Origin: Craurococcus roseus
GTDB taxonomy: Bacteria > Pseudomonadota > Alphaproteobacteria > Acetobacterales > Acetobacteraceae
Direction: 5' to 3'
NCBI RefSeq assembly: GCF_039523795.1
Contig: NZ_BAAAFZ010000038.1
Coordinates: 82,519-146,518 of the forward strand
Length of the DNA: 64,000 bases
Made by a program: the position numbers and the translations under genes. Each line of letters begins with the position of its first letter. Position 1 is the stretch's first letter. Of this stretch, positions 53,274 through 61,357 are shown one piece after another. The notes beneath the pieces are model-generated. The model worked only from the letters and a program-made list of their open reading frames with translations. It did no database searches and was not told the origin of the DNA.

Positions 53274-56200
53274 ATGCGTCACGTCGTCACCTTCGCCCTG
53301 CAACGCAGGCCGCTGGTCATCCTGTTGTTCTTCGTGTTCATCGTGCTCGGGCTCTGGGGCTTCACCCGGCTCAACATCGAGGCCTACCCGGACCCGGTGC
53401 CGCCGCAGGTGGTCATCATCACCCAGAACCCGGGCCAGAGCGCGGAGGAGATCGAGCGCTACGTCACCATCCCGATCGAGGTGGCGATGGCCGGCGTGCC
53501 GAACCTCGCCTCGGTCCGCTCCACCAGCCTGTTCGGCCTGTCCGACGTGCGGGTGCAATTCAACTTCAACTACACCTACGACCAAGCGCTCCAGCAGGTG
53601 CTGAACCGGCTGGGGCAGCTCCACTCGCTGCCGGCGGGCGTGGAGCCCGCGATCTCGCCCCTGTCGCCCATCGGCGAGATCATGCGCTACCGGCTGGTCG
53701 GGCCGCCCGGCTACTCGCTGGCCGACCTGAAGACGCTGCAAGACTGGGTGCTGGACCGCCGCTTCAAGCGGGTGCCGGGCGTGGTGGACGTCACCTCCTT
53801 CGGCGGCCTGTCCAATAGCTACAACGTGGTGGTGGACCTGCGGCGCATGGCCGCCTTCGGCATGACGCTGCCGCAGGTCATCGGCGCGGTGAAGGCCGGC
53901 AACGCCACGGTGGGGGCGGGCACCATCCGCATCGGGCCGCAGGCGGCGGTGGTGCAGGGCATCGGACTGATCCGCGACGTGGACGACATCGAGAACGTGG
54001 TGATCTCGGCGGAGCAAGGCGTCCCGGTGCTGCTGTCGGACATAGCCAGGGTGGAAGTGGGCAACCTGCCGCGGCTCGGCATCGCCGGCCACGCCGAGGA
54101 CGACGACGTGGTGCTCGCCACCGTGCTCATGCGCCGGGGCGAGCAGACCCTGCCCACCATCCGCGGCGTGCAGCAGGAAGTGGCGCGCATCAACGCCGGC
54201 GGCGTGCTGCCGCCTGGCGTCAGGATAGTCCCGCTCTACGACCGCGAAGACTTGGTGAAGGTCACCACCCGGACGGTGGTCCACAACATCATCGAGGGCG
54301 TGGCGCTGATCCTGCTCATCCAGTGGCTGTTCCTCGGGGACTTCCGCGGCGCGCTGGTGGTGGCGGCGACCATCCCCTTCGCCTTCCTGTTCGCCATCCT
54401 CCTGATGCTAGTGCGCGGGGAGAGCGCCAACCTGCTGTCGCTGGGCGCGCTGGACTTCGGCCTGCTCGTGGACGCCACCGTGATCATGGTGGAGAACATC
54501 TACCGCCACCTCGGCCTCGCCCGCGCCCAGTCCGGCCGCCAGGCGGTGCCCAGGGGTTCCAGGGGCTTCTCGGGCCTGTCCTTGATCGTGCTGCGGGCCG
54601 CGGGCGAGGTGGACAAGGCCATCTTCTTTTCCGCGCTCATCATCATAGCCGCCTTCATCCCGCTGTTCACCCTGGGCGGCATCGAGGGCCGGATCTTCGG
54701 CCCGATGTCGAAGACCTACGCCTACGCGATCGTCGGCGCGCTGCTGGCGACCTTCACGATCACCCCGGCGCTGGCCGCCGCCATGCTGCGCGAGGACAGC
54801 GAGGAGCGCGACACGCTGCTGGTGCGCGGCCTGCGCTCGGCCTACCGGCGCCTCTACGGCTTGGCCATGCGGGCGCGCCCCCTGTGCCTGGCCGCGGCCG
54901 CGGCCCTGTTCGCCGGCGCGATCTTCCTGCTCTCGTCGCTCGGCGCGGAGTTCCTGCCGGCGCTGGAGGAGGGGAACCTCTGGGTCCGCGCCACCATGCC
55001 GGGCACCATCTCGCTGGAGGAGGGGAACGCCACGGTGAACCGCATCCGCGGCGTGCTCATGGAGTTCCCGGAGGTCATCACCGCCACCTCCCAGCAGGGG
55101 CGCCCGGACGACGGCACGGACAGCGCCGGCTTCTTCAACGCCGAGTTCTTCCTCCCCCTCCGCCCGCCGGAGCAGTGGCGCACGGCCCCGAACCGCGACG
55201 GGTTGGTCCACGCCATGCAGGCGCGGCTGTCGCGCGAATTCGTGGGCATCGACTTCTCCTACTCCCAAGCGATCAGCGACAACGTCCAGGAAGCCGCCTC
55301 CGGCGTGAAAGGGGCCAACGCGGTCAAGGTGCTCGGTCCGGAACTCGACATCGTCACGCGCAAGGCGGAGGAGATCCGCCGGGTGCTGGCTGGCATCCCG
55401 GGCGTCGCCGACCTCGCCGTGTCCCGCTCGCTCGGCCAGCCCACCGTCGCGGTGCAGATCGACCGCGCCCGCGCGGCGCGTTACGGCCTGGGCATCGACG
55501 ACGTGAACCAGATGGTGCAGGCGGCGATCGGCGGGCGCGAGGCCGGGCGGCTCTACGAGCCGGGCGGCGACCGCAACTTCCCGGTGATGGTGCGCCTGGA
55601 CGCGCCCTACCGCAGCAGCCTCGACGCCATCGGCCGCATACCCGTGGGCGGGCCGCGCGGCGCCGTCCTCGCCGACGTTTCCGAGATCAAGCTGGTGTCG
55701 GGGGTGTCCTACATCTACCGCGAGGACGCCAGCCGCTACCTCCCCATCCGCTTCAGCGTGCGCGGCCGCGACCCGGCGAGCACGGTCGCGGAGGCGCAGG
55801 AGGAGGTGTCGCGGCGGGTGGAGTTGCCGCCCGGCTACCGGCTCGAATGGGTGGGCGAGTTCCGCAACCTCCAGGAAGCGATCGGCCGGCTCGTGGTGGT
55901 GGTGCCGGCCGCGCTCGCCTTGATCGTCGTCCTGCTCTACGTGCAGTTCAGCAACCTCCGCGACACCCTGCTGGTCTTCGGCATCGTGCCGATGTCCATC
56001 GTCGGGGGCGTCGCAGCGCTGGCCGTAGCCGGGCTCAACTTCAGCGTGCCGGCCGCGATCGGTTTCCTTGCGCTGTTCGGAATCACGGTCATGGAGGGCA
56101 TCATCATGATGTCCCACTTCAAGCACCTGCTGGTGGAAGGCAGGCCGTGGCGGCAGGCGCTGGACCAAGCGGGCCAGGACCGGATGCGCCCCGTCTTCAT

Positions 56201-56450
56201 GACCTGCTTCGCCTCCTTCGCAGGCCTGCTGCCGATGGCCTTGGCCACCGGCATCGGCGCCGACGTGCAGAAGCCGTTGGCGCTCGTGGTGGTCGGCGGC
56301 ATCGGCTTGGTGCCGGTGTTCATCCTGGTGGTGTTCCCCGCGATGATCGACCTGTTCGGCCGCTCGCCCCGCGCCCGCCGGGCGGAGCGCGCGGCGGCCG
56401 CGGCCGCGCAGGCGGCTGGTGGCCGGGTCGGCGGCGGGGCGCGCGCGTGA
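53274..56450 (+). CDS. Heavy-metal-type RND efflux transporter (CzcA/CusA family)
   Basis: A 1058-residue inner-membrane proton antiporter. The N-terminal helix RRPLVILLFFVFIVLGLWGF leads to NIEAYPDPVPPQVVIITQNPG, an HME-type start. The TM4 motif DFGLLVDATVIMVENIYRHL (near residue 393) carries the Asp/Glu residues of the HME proton relay. Two periplasmic porter regions and a second helix bundle (NFSVPAAIGFLALFGITVMEG) follow. The exported substrate, usually a divalent or monovalent metal ion, cannot be read; the Met residues that define Cu/Ag pumps are not obvious. The stop overlaps the GTG of the outer-membrane factor gene. Confidence 0.92.
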   Translation: MRHVVTFALQRRPLVILLFFVFIVLGLWGFTRLNIEAYPDPVPPQVVIITQNPGQSAEEIERYVTIPIEVAMAGVPNLASVRSTSLFGLSDVRVQFNFNYTYDQALQQVLNRLGQLHSLPAGVEPAISPLSPIGEIMRYRLVGPPGYSLADLKTLQDWVLDRRFKRVPGVVDVTSFGGLSNSYNVVVDLRRMAAFGMTLPQVIGAVKAGNATVGAGTIRIGPQAAVVQGIGLIRDVDDIENVVISAEQGVPVLLSDIARVEVGNLPRLGIAGHAEDDDVVLATVLMRRGEQTLPTIRGVQQEVARINAGGVLPPGVRIVPLYDREDLVKVTTRTVVHNIIEGVALILLIQWLFLGDFRGALVVAATIPFAFLFAILLMLVRGESANLLSLGALDFGLLVDATVIMVENIYRHLGLARAQSGRQAVPRGSRGFSGLSLIVLRAAGEVDKAIFFSALIIIAAFIPLFTLGGIEGRIFGPMSKTYAYAIVGALLATFTITPALAAAMLREDSEERDTLLVRGLRSAYRRLYGLAMRARPLCLAAAAALFAGAIFLLSSLGAEFLPALEEGNLWVRATMPGTISLEEGNATVNRIRGVLMEFPEVITATSQQGRPDDGTDSAGFFNAEFFLPLRPPEQWRTAPNRDGLVHAMQARLSREFVGIDFSYSQAISDNVQEAASGVKGANAVKVLGPELDIVTRKAEEIRRVLAGIPGVADLAVSRSLGQPTVAVQIDRARAARYGLGIDDVNQMVQAAIGGREAGRLYEPGGDRNFPVMVRLDAPYRSSLDAIGRIPVGGPRGAVLADVSEIKLVSGVSYIYREDASRYLPIRFSVRGRDPASTVAEAQEEVSRRVELPPGYRLEWVGEFRNLQEAIGRLVVVVPAALALIVVLLYVQFSNLRDTLLVFGIVPMSIVGGVAALAVAGLNFSVPAAIGFLALFGITVMEGIIMMSHFKHLLVEGRPWRQALDQAGQDRMRPVFMTCFASFAGLLPMALATGIGADVQKPLALVVVGGIGLVPVFILVVFPAMIDLFGRSPRARRAERAAAAAAQAAGGRVGGGARA

Positions 56451-58009
56451 AGAAGCCCGCCGCCGCCCCCGGGTTGCTGCTGTGGCTCCTGCTCGGCGCA
56501 GCTACGGCGCAGGCCGCGGAGGCCCGGCAACCTGCCCGTCAGCCCACCACCCCGGCCCCTTCTGCCACCCCCCCGGCGGGCACAGCGCCATCGCCGGTCG
56601 GGGCGACGACGGAGCCGCTGACCCTCGACGCGGCCGAGCGACTGCTGCTCGAGCGCAATCTTGCGCTGGTTGCCGCCCGCCGCGGGGTGGACGCCGCGCG
56701 CGCCCAGCGGCTCGTCGCATCGTCCTTGCCGCCGCCGCAGGTGACGGTGGGCAACACCTTCGGGCAGTTCGCAGAAGCTTCGGGCGGCGCCCCGCGGGGC
56801 GTGCGGGGCCTTGCGCCCACCAACAACATCCAGGTCGGCCTTTCGGTGCTGGTGGAGCGCGGCCGCAAGCGGGAGTTGCGCACCCGCTTGGCCGACCAGC
56901 AGATCGAGGCCGCCGAAGCGCAGGTGCTGGACGCCTTGCGCACGCAACTGTTCCAGCTCCGGCAGGCCTTCCTCGGCGCGCTGCTGGCGCGAGCGAACCT
57001 GGAGGTGGCGCTCGGCAACCGCGCCGCGCTCGACCGCACGGAGGCGTTGCTGCGCCGACGGCTCCGGGACGGCGCCGTCCCGGAAAGCGACCTGCTGCGC
57101 TTCCAGGCGAGCCGGCTGCCCTTCGAGGGCGACGTCACTTCGAACGCCCAGTCCTACGCGGCCGGGGTGGCAGCCGTGGCGGCGCTGCTCGCCGCCGACC
57201 CGGCGGCGTTCCGCGCCGGCGCGGGGCAGATCCCGGCGCTCGGCGTCGACCCTTCGCCTCCCCGCGCGCTGGCACCGCCGCCGCCGGACCCTCGCGGCCC
57301 CGCCGGCACGCCGCCCGGGCCCGCCAGCGCGCCGACTTCGGTGCGGACCGTCCTTTCACCGGTCGCCTTTGACGTCCGCGGCCGCTTCGACCAAGCGCCT
57401 GGACTCGGCATCGGCCGGGACGAACTCGCCGGCGCCCTGGCGAGCCGGGCCGACGTGGTGGCCGCCGCGCGGCAGGCGGCCGCGGCCGACGCCAACCGGC
57501 TGCTGGCGGAGGCCGGGCGGCAGCGCGATGTCACCGTGAACGGAGTTTACAGCCGCTCGCGCCTTTCGCAGGATCTGCCGGATTCGGCGCGGCGCCTTGA
57601 CGCGGTGGACAGTTTCGGCGTGTCCGTGTCCGTGCCGATCTTCACGGGCCGGATCGTGCGAGGGAACGTCGGCGTCGCCAACGCCCAGGCCGCGCAGGCG
57701 CAGGTCGGGGCGCAAGCGGCGCTGCTCCAGGCTCGCGCGGAGTTCGCCGCGGCCTGGGCCGCCTACGAACAGGCCAGGGCGCTGGTGAACCTCTACCGGG
57801 GTGGCGCCCTGGACCGCGCGGAGGAGGCGTACCGCAGCACGGAAGCGGCCTACCTGGCGGGCGGGCGCGACCTGCTCGACGTGCTCGACGCGCTGCGGAC
57901 GCTCAACGCCACCCGCATCCAAGCCAACCAGACCCGCTACGCCTACCTGCTGTCCCTGGCGGCGCTGGAGCAGGTGACCGGGGTTTCGGGGGTGGCGCCG
58001 CGGCTCTGA
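56447..58009 (+). CDS. TolC-family outer-membrane efflux protein
   Basis: A 520-residue protein with a Sec signal (LLLWLLLGAATAQAAEA) and a Pro/Thr-rich stretch up to about residue 55. Two repeats of long helices follow (LLLERNLALVAARRGVDAA with QTVGN-like strands, and a second half from about residue 325). A Pro-rich linker of about 50 residues (PPRALAPPPPDPRGPAG) interrupts the repeats and is unusual. It forms the trimeric outer-membrane channel for the RND pump encoded upstream, with which it overlaps by 4 nt (GTGA). Confidence 0.88.
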   Translation: MKKPAAAPGLLLWLLLGAATAQAAEARQPARQPTTPAPSATPPAGTAPSPVGATTEPLTLDAAERLLLERNLALVAARRGVDAARAQRLVASSLPPPQVTVGNTFGQFAEASGGAPRGVRGLAPTNNIQVGLSVLVERGRKRELRTRLADQQIEAAEAQVLDALRTQLFQLRQAFLGALLARANLEVALGNRAALDRTEALLRRRLRDGAVPESDLLRFQASRLPFEGDVTSNAQSYAAGVAAVAALLAADPAAFRAGAGQIPALGVDPSPPRALAPPPPDPRGPAGTPPGPASAPTSVRTVLSPVAFDVRGRFDQAPGLGIGRDELAGALASRADVVAAARQAAAADANRLLAEAGRQRDVTVNGVYSRSRLSQDLPDSARRLDAVDSFGVSVSVPIFTGRIVRGNVGVANAQAAQAQVGAQAALLQARAEFAAAWAAYEQARALVNLYRGGALDRAEEAYRSTEAAYLAGGRDLLDVLDALRTLNATRIQANQTRYAYLLSLAALEQVTGVSGVAPRL

Positions 58010-58098
58010 CCGCTGCCGTCGCCCACGGGCGGAGGGGCCATGGCCGCCGGCCGCTGCCGGCCTAACATCCCGCTCCGACAACAGCGGGAGGGTGCGGC

Positions 58099-58875
58099 AT
58101 GGACATGGGTCTGGCCGGGAAGCGGGTGCTGATCACCGGCGCTTCGAAAGGCATCGGCTTGGCGTGCGCTGAGGCCTTCGCGCGCGAAGGATGCGACCTC
58201 GTGCTCGCCGCGCGGGGCGCGGAAGCGCTCGGCCGGGCGCGCGAGGGCATCGAGGCCCGGCACCGCGGCGTGTCGGTGGCGACGCACGCCGCCGACCTGT
58301 CCGACCCGGCGGCGCGGGAAGCCTTGCACGCGGCCCATCCACGCCTGGACGTGTTGGTCAACAACGCCGGCGCGATCCCGGGCGGCACCCTGGAGGATCT
58401 GCCCCTTTCGCGCTGGATCGAGGCCTGGAACCTCAAGGTGTTCGGTTACATCCACTTCTGCCGCCTTTACTTGCCGCGGATGGAGGCGGAGAAGGGAGGG
58501 GCGATCGTCAACGTGATCGGCATGGCAGGCCGCGCGCCGCGCGCAGACTACGTTTGCGGCGCCACCGGGAACGCCGCGCTGATCGCCTTCACCGCCGCCC
58601 TCGGCGGGCGCAGCACCGACAAGGGCGTGCGCGTCGTGGGGGTGTCGCCCGGCGCCACCCGCACGGATCGCATCGTGCAACTCTCCAAGTCACGCGCGCT
58701 GACGCGCTTCGGCGACGGGGCGCGATGGGAGGAGATGCTCAACGGCCTGCCGCTCGGCCGCCCCGCCCATCCGGAGGAGATAGCGGACTTGGTCGTGTTC
58801 TGCGCCGGCCCCCGCGGCGGCTACTTGAGCGGCGCGACCATCGAGGTGGACGGCGGGGCGCAGTTCCGCGGCTGA
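58099..58875 (+). CDS. SDR-family protein lacking the usual catalytic Ser and Lys
   Basis: A 258-residue Rossmann-fold protein. The cofactor motif TGASKGIG is at 13-20 and NNAG at 88-91, both intact. The catalytic positions are altered: Tyr151 is present in ADYVCGATGNAA, but position 155 is Ala where SDRs have Lys, and the catalytic Ser position reads GMAG. Substrate binding without standard catalysis, or a specialised chemistry, is possible. The start ATG (58099) has GGGAGGGTG upstream. It follows the pump operon after 89 nt and may be independent. Confidence 0.8.
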   Translation: MDMGLAGKRVLITGASKGIGLACAEAFAREGCDLVLAARGAEALGRAREGIEARHRGVSVATHAADLSDPAAREALHAAHPRLDVLVNNAGAIPGGTLEDLPLSRWIEAWNLKVFGYIHFCRLYLPRMEAEKGGAIVNVIGMAGRAPRADYVCGATGNAALIAFTAALGGRSTDKGVRVVGVSPGATRTDRIVQLSKSRALTRFGDGARWEEMLNGLPLGRPAHPEEIADLVVFCAGPRGGYLSGATIEVDGGAQFRG

Positions 58876-58894
58876 GCGATCCCAGGCTGCCCCG

Positions 58895-59179
58895 TCACGG
58901 CGTGCGCTGGGACGGAGTTGCGGCCTTCCGCAGCAGCACCAAGGATGTGCCGTCTTCCCGCTCGGCGCTGCCCAGGACGGAATGGCCTTGTTCCAGGGCG
59001 GTGCGGGGGACGTTGGTGAGCGGTTCGGCGCCCCGCAGCCGCACCAGCAGCGTTTGGCCCGCCGCCATGCGGTCCAGCATCAGGCGGGTTCGGACGAAGG
59101 TCATGGGACAAGTCTCCGCAACGATATCAAGGAAATAATCCCCAGTAAGGTTTTGCGGCACCGCAGCAACCTGATCCAT
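58895..59179 (-). CDS. TusA-family sulfur-carrier protein
   Basis: A 94-residue protein of the SirA/TusA fold. The motif ETCPMTFVRTRLMLDRMAAG supplies the persulfide-forming Cys24, though CPMT replaces the usual CPxP. QTLLVRLRGAEPLTNVPRTA is the following strand-helix. TusA proteins relay sulfur for tRNA thiolation, molybdenum cofactor or sulfur oxidation; the partner here is unknown. An in-frame start further upstream at 59338 would run into mucR and is rejected. It is divergent from mucR and convergent with the SDR gene. Confidence 0.82.
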   Translation of the reverse strand: MDQVAAVPQNLTGDYFLDIVAETCPMTFVRTRLMLDRMAAGQTLLVRLRGAEPLTNVPRTALEQGHSVLGSAEREDGTSLVLLRKAATPSQRTP

Positions 59180-59203
59180 TCCATCCAGTCCTTGCGAAAC
59201 GCA

Positions 59204-59233
59204 TTGCGAAACGGCGGTCTTTGACAATATAAA
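59204..59233 (+). promoter_or_regulatory. Predicted promoter of mucR
   Basis: TTGCGA (59204-59209), 18 nt, TATAAA (59228-59233). The region 59219-59235 is locally AT-rich (CTTTGACAATATAAAA), and a perfect TTGACA at 59221-59226 is an alternative -35, though without a fitting -10. Transcription would start near 59240, about 25 nt before the mucR ATG. MucR/Ros proteins often repress their own promoters through AT-rich sites. Confidence 0.5.
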
Positions 59234-59264
59234 ACGCGGATTCGGATCGGAAAGAGACGTGACC

Positions 59265-59729
59265 ATGGCTGACCAATCCCCAAACGCCGACTTGCTCGGC
59301 TTGACCGCGGAAATAGTCTCCGCGCACGTGTCGAACAATCCCGTTTCGTTGGGCGACCTCCCAAACCTGATCCAGGATGTTTACCGCACCCTTTCCACGG
59401 TGGGGCAACCCATCGCCGCGCCGGAACCGGAAAGGCCACAACCCGCGGTACCCATCAAGAAGTCGGTTACTCCCGAGTACCTGATCTGCCTTGAGGACGG
59501 CAAAAAGTTGAAGATGCTGAAGCGGCATCTGCAGACCTCATACAATCTCACCCCGGACCAGTACCGGGAGCGTTGGGGCCTGCAGTCGGACTACCCGATG
59601 GTGGCGCCGAACTACGCCAAGCATCGGTCCACGCTCGCCAAGAAGATCGGACTTGGGACCAAGCCGCGCGGACGTCCGGTCGGCGGGCGCCGGCGCGACT
59701 CGGCCGGTGCCGCGGCCCGCAATCCCTGA
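59265..59729 (+). CDS. MucR/Ros-family transcriptional regulator
   Basis: A 154-residue DNA-binding protein. The N-terminal region (TAEIVSAHVSNNPVSLGDLPNLIQDVY) matches the MucR oligomerisation domain. The C-terminal zinc-finger-like domain has YLICLEDGKKLKMLKRHLQT and then LTPDQYRERWGL. Of the Ros metal ligands, Cys75 and His88 are kept, the second Cys is Asp78 and the second His position is Ser92. Metal-free members of this family are known. Family members regulate exopolysaccharide, motility and virulence genes in alphaproteobacteria and bind AT-rich DNA. ATG at 59265; a GTG six bases earlier is in frame. Confidence 0.9.
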   Translation: MADQSPNADLLGLTAEIVSAHVSNNPVSLGDLPNLIQDVYRTLSTVGQPIAAPEPERPQPAVPIKKSVTPEYLICLEDGKKLKMLKRHLQTSYNLTPDQYRERWGLQSDYPMVAPNYAKHRSTLAKKIGLGTKPRGRPVGGRRRDSAGAAARNP

Positions 59730-59970
59730 TCCCGGACGGCTCCGCGTGGTACGCTAGCCGATCCGGCGCGGGCGGTCGGCCGACGCTAGGCATCGAGGCG
59801 CGGCGCTCATCCCGTGCGCGGACACCACGGGCGAAGGCGCTTGCCCTTTGCCGCAAACGGCGTCACCACGAGAAAATGCACAACCGTACTCCCTCCTCGG
59901 GTACTGCGCGCGGAGCGCGGTTCCCGATCCGGTCGGCGCCCCGGTCGCCGTGCAGCGGAGCGGCCGCGGC

Positions 59971-60819
59971 GTGACGCACGGCGCCGCGTCCCGGCTCGCC
60001 GAAGCGCCGTCGGCGGAAGCCGTTCCCGAGGAGCAGCGGGCAGGCAATCTCGGCGTCCGCCTCGCTAAAACGCCCGCCGAAGCCGACGCGGGTTTCGCGT
60101 TGCGCTTCCGCGTGTTCTACGAGGAAATGGGAGCGCGGGCGGAACCCGCGGCAGCGGCCACGCGGCGCGACATCGACGCGTTCGACGCGGTGGCCGACCA
60201 CTTGCTGGTGCTAGACCATGACCTCGGCGACGGCCCCGAGGCGGTCGTCGGCACCTACCGTTTGATCCGCAGGGACGCTGCGGAGCGGGCCGGCGGCTTT
60301 TACTCGGCCGGCGAATACGACATTTCGCCGTTGCTGTCCTACCCGGGGCGCGTCCTCGAACTGGGACGGTCTTGCGTCCATGAGGCCTACCGCACGCGCG
60401 GAACCCTTCAGCTCCTATGGCACGGCATAGCGGCCTATGTGTTCCAGCACCGCATAGACCTGATGTTCGGCTGCGCCAGCCTGCCGGGCACCGACCTCGA
60501 CGCCTTGGCGCCGGCGCTGGCCTATTTACACCACAACCACTTGGCGCCGCCGGAACTCCGGCCGCGCGCGCTCCCGCAGCGCCATGTGCCGATGGACCGC
60601 CTGGACCCCGCCCGCGTCGACCTTCGCGCGGCCCTGGCCGAGTTGCCGCCCCTGCTGAAGGGATACCTCCGCCTCGGCGGCTTCGTCGGGGAGGGCGCCG
60701 TGCTGGACACGCAGTTCAACACCACCGATGTTTGCGTCGTGGTGAAGACCGACCTCGTCACCGCCAAGTACTACCGGCACTACGAACGCAAGCTGGGCGG
60801 GCTCGGCCCCGGCGGGTAG
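59971..60819 (+). CDS. olsB: Ornithine acyl-ACP N-acyltransferase-like protein (OlsB family)
   Basis: About 282 residues from the GTG at 59971, with a further in-frame GTG at 59950. The GNAT-like fold has LRFRVFYEEMGARAEP, FDAVADHLLVLD, VVGTYRLI, LELGRSCVHEAYRTRGTLQLLW and GCASLPGTDLDALAPALAYL, all hallmarks of OlsB and hemolysin-like acyltransferases. OlsB makes lyso-ornithine lipid from ornithine and 3-hydroxyacyl-ACP at the inner membrane. The partner olsA is not in the window. The 240 nt upstream include a 32-codon ORF (59876-59974) that overlaps the GTG, of doubtful significance. Confidence 0.87.
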   Translation: MTHGAASRLAEAPSAEAVPEEQRAGNLGVRLAKTPAEADAGFALRFRVFYEEMGARAEPAAAATRRDIDAFDAVADHLLVLDHDLGDGPEAVVGTYRLIRRDAAERAGGFYSAGEYDISPLLSYPGRVLELGRSCVHEAYRTRGTLQLLWHGIAAYVFQHRIDLMFGCASLPGTDLDALAPALAYLHHNHLAPPELRPRALPQRHVPMDRLDPARVDLRAALAELPPLLKGYLRLGGFVGEGAVLDTQFNTTDVCVVVKTDLVTAKYYRHYERKLGGLGPGG

Positions 60820-60831
60820 GCCGCCCGGCGT

Positions 60832-61242
60832 TCAATGCATCCGGTTCGGCTGGTGCGGGCTGTCGAGGCTGAAGCCGGGGATTGCGACGTCGAACGCCTC
60901 CCCGGTGGCGGCCACCACCATGTGGTAGGCGCCGCGCATGAAGCCGGTCGGCGTCTCGAGCGGGGTGCCGGAGGTGTATTCGAAGCTCTCGCCGGGATCG
61001 AGCACCGGCTGCTCGCCTACGACGCCTTCGCCATGCACATGCTGCGTGCGCCCCTGCGCGTCGGTGATGGACCAAGTGCGCCGCAGCAGTTGCACCGTTT
61101 GCCGCCCTTCGTTGGCGATGCAGACGTTGTACGCCCAGACGTAGTGGCCGCGTTCTGGCTTGGACTGGTCGGCGAGATAGAACGCGCGGACCGTGACGCG
61201 CACGCCTCGCGTGACCTCCGTGAAGGCGGGTGGCGCGGCCAT
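60832..61242 (-). CDS. apaG: ApaG/CorD domain protein
   Basis: About 136 residues. FTEVTRGVRVTVRAFYLADQ, HYVWAYNVCIANEG, TVQLLRRTWSITDAQGR and PTGFMRGAYHMV define the ApaG fold, an immunoglobulin-like beta sandwich. The role in bacteria is unclear; it is linked to Co2+/Mg2+ homeostasis and nucleotide metabolism in enterics. The ATG at 61242 lacks a ribosome site, but a 19-codon ORF with a strong AGGAGG ends 7 nt upstream, so coupling is likely. An in-frame ATG at 61281 would add 13 residues. It is downstream of metZ on the same strand. Confidence 0.88.
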   Translation of the reverse strand: MAAPPAFTEVTRGVRVTVRAFYLADQSKPERGHYVWAYNVCIANEGRQTVQLLRRTWSITDAQGRTQHVHGEGVVGEQPVLDPGESFEYTSGTPLETPTGFMRGAYHMVVAATGEAFDVAIPGFSLDSPHQPNRMH

Positions 61243-61249
61243 CGGCGGG

Positions 61250-61309
61250 TCAGGCCAGCCATTGCCGGCGAACAGCCGCATCCGGAGCGTCCCGGGTCTC
61301 GACCGCCAT
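61250..61309 (-). CDS. 19-residue upstream ORF preceding apaG
   Basis: ATG at 61309 behind an excellent GAGGAGGA ribosome site; it encodes MAVETRDAPDAAVRRQWLA and stops with TGA at 61250-61252, seven bases before the apaG start. It may serve to bring ribosomes to apaG. It could be a chance ORF, but no other start in the region has such a strong ribosome site. Confidence 0.4.
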   Translation of the reverse strand: MAVETRDAPDAAVRRQWLA

Positions 61310-61339
61310 GTCGCGTCCTCCTCTGATGCCAGACTGCCA

Positions 61340-61357
61340 CGCCCGGAGAGGCGGGCG
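61340..61357 (-). terminator. Hairpin directly after metZ
   Basis: CGCCCG (plus 61340-61345), GAGAGG, CGGGCG (61352-61357) abuts the metZ stop codon. There is no T-run on the minus strand, so it is a weak terminator candidate between metZ and apaG. Confidence 0.35.

Noticed and set aside
59876..59974. 32-codon leader ORF overlapping the olsB GTG
   Set aside because: The ribosome site is weak and the peptide is low-complexity; the overlap with the GTG may be chance.
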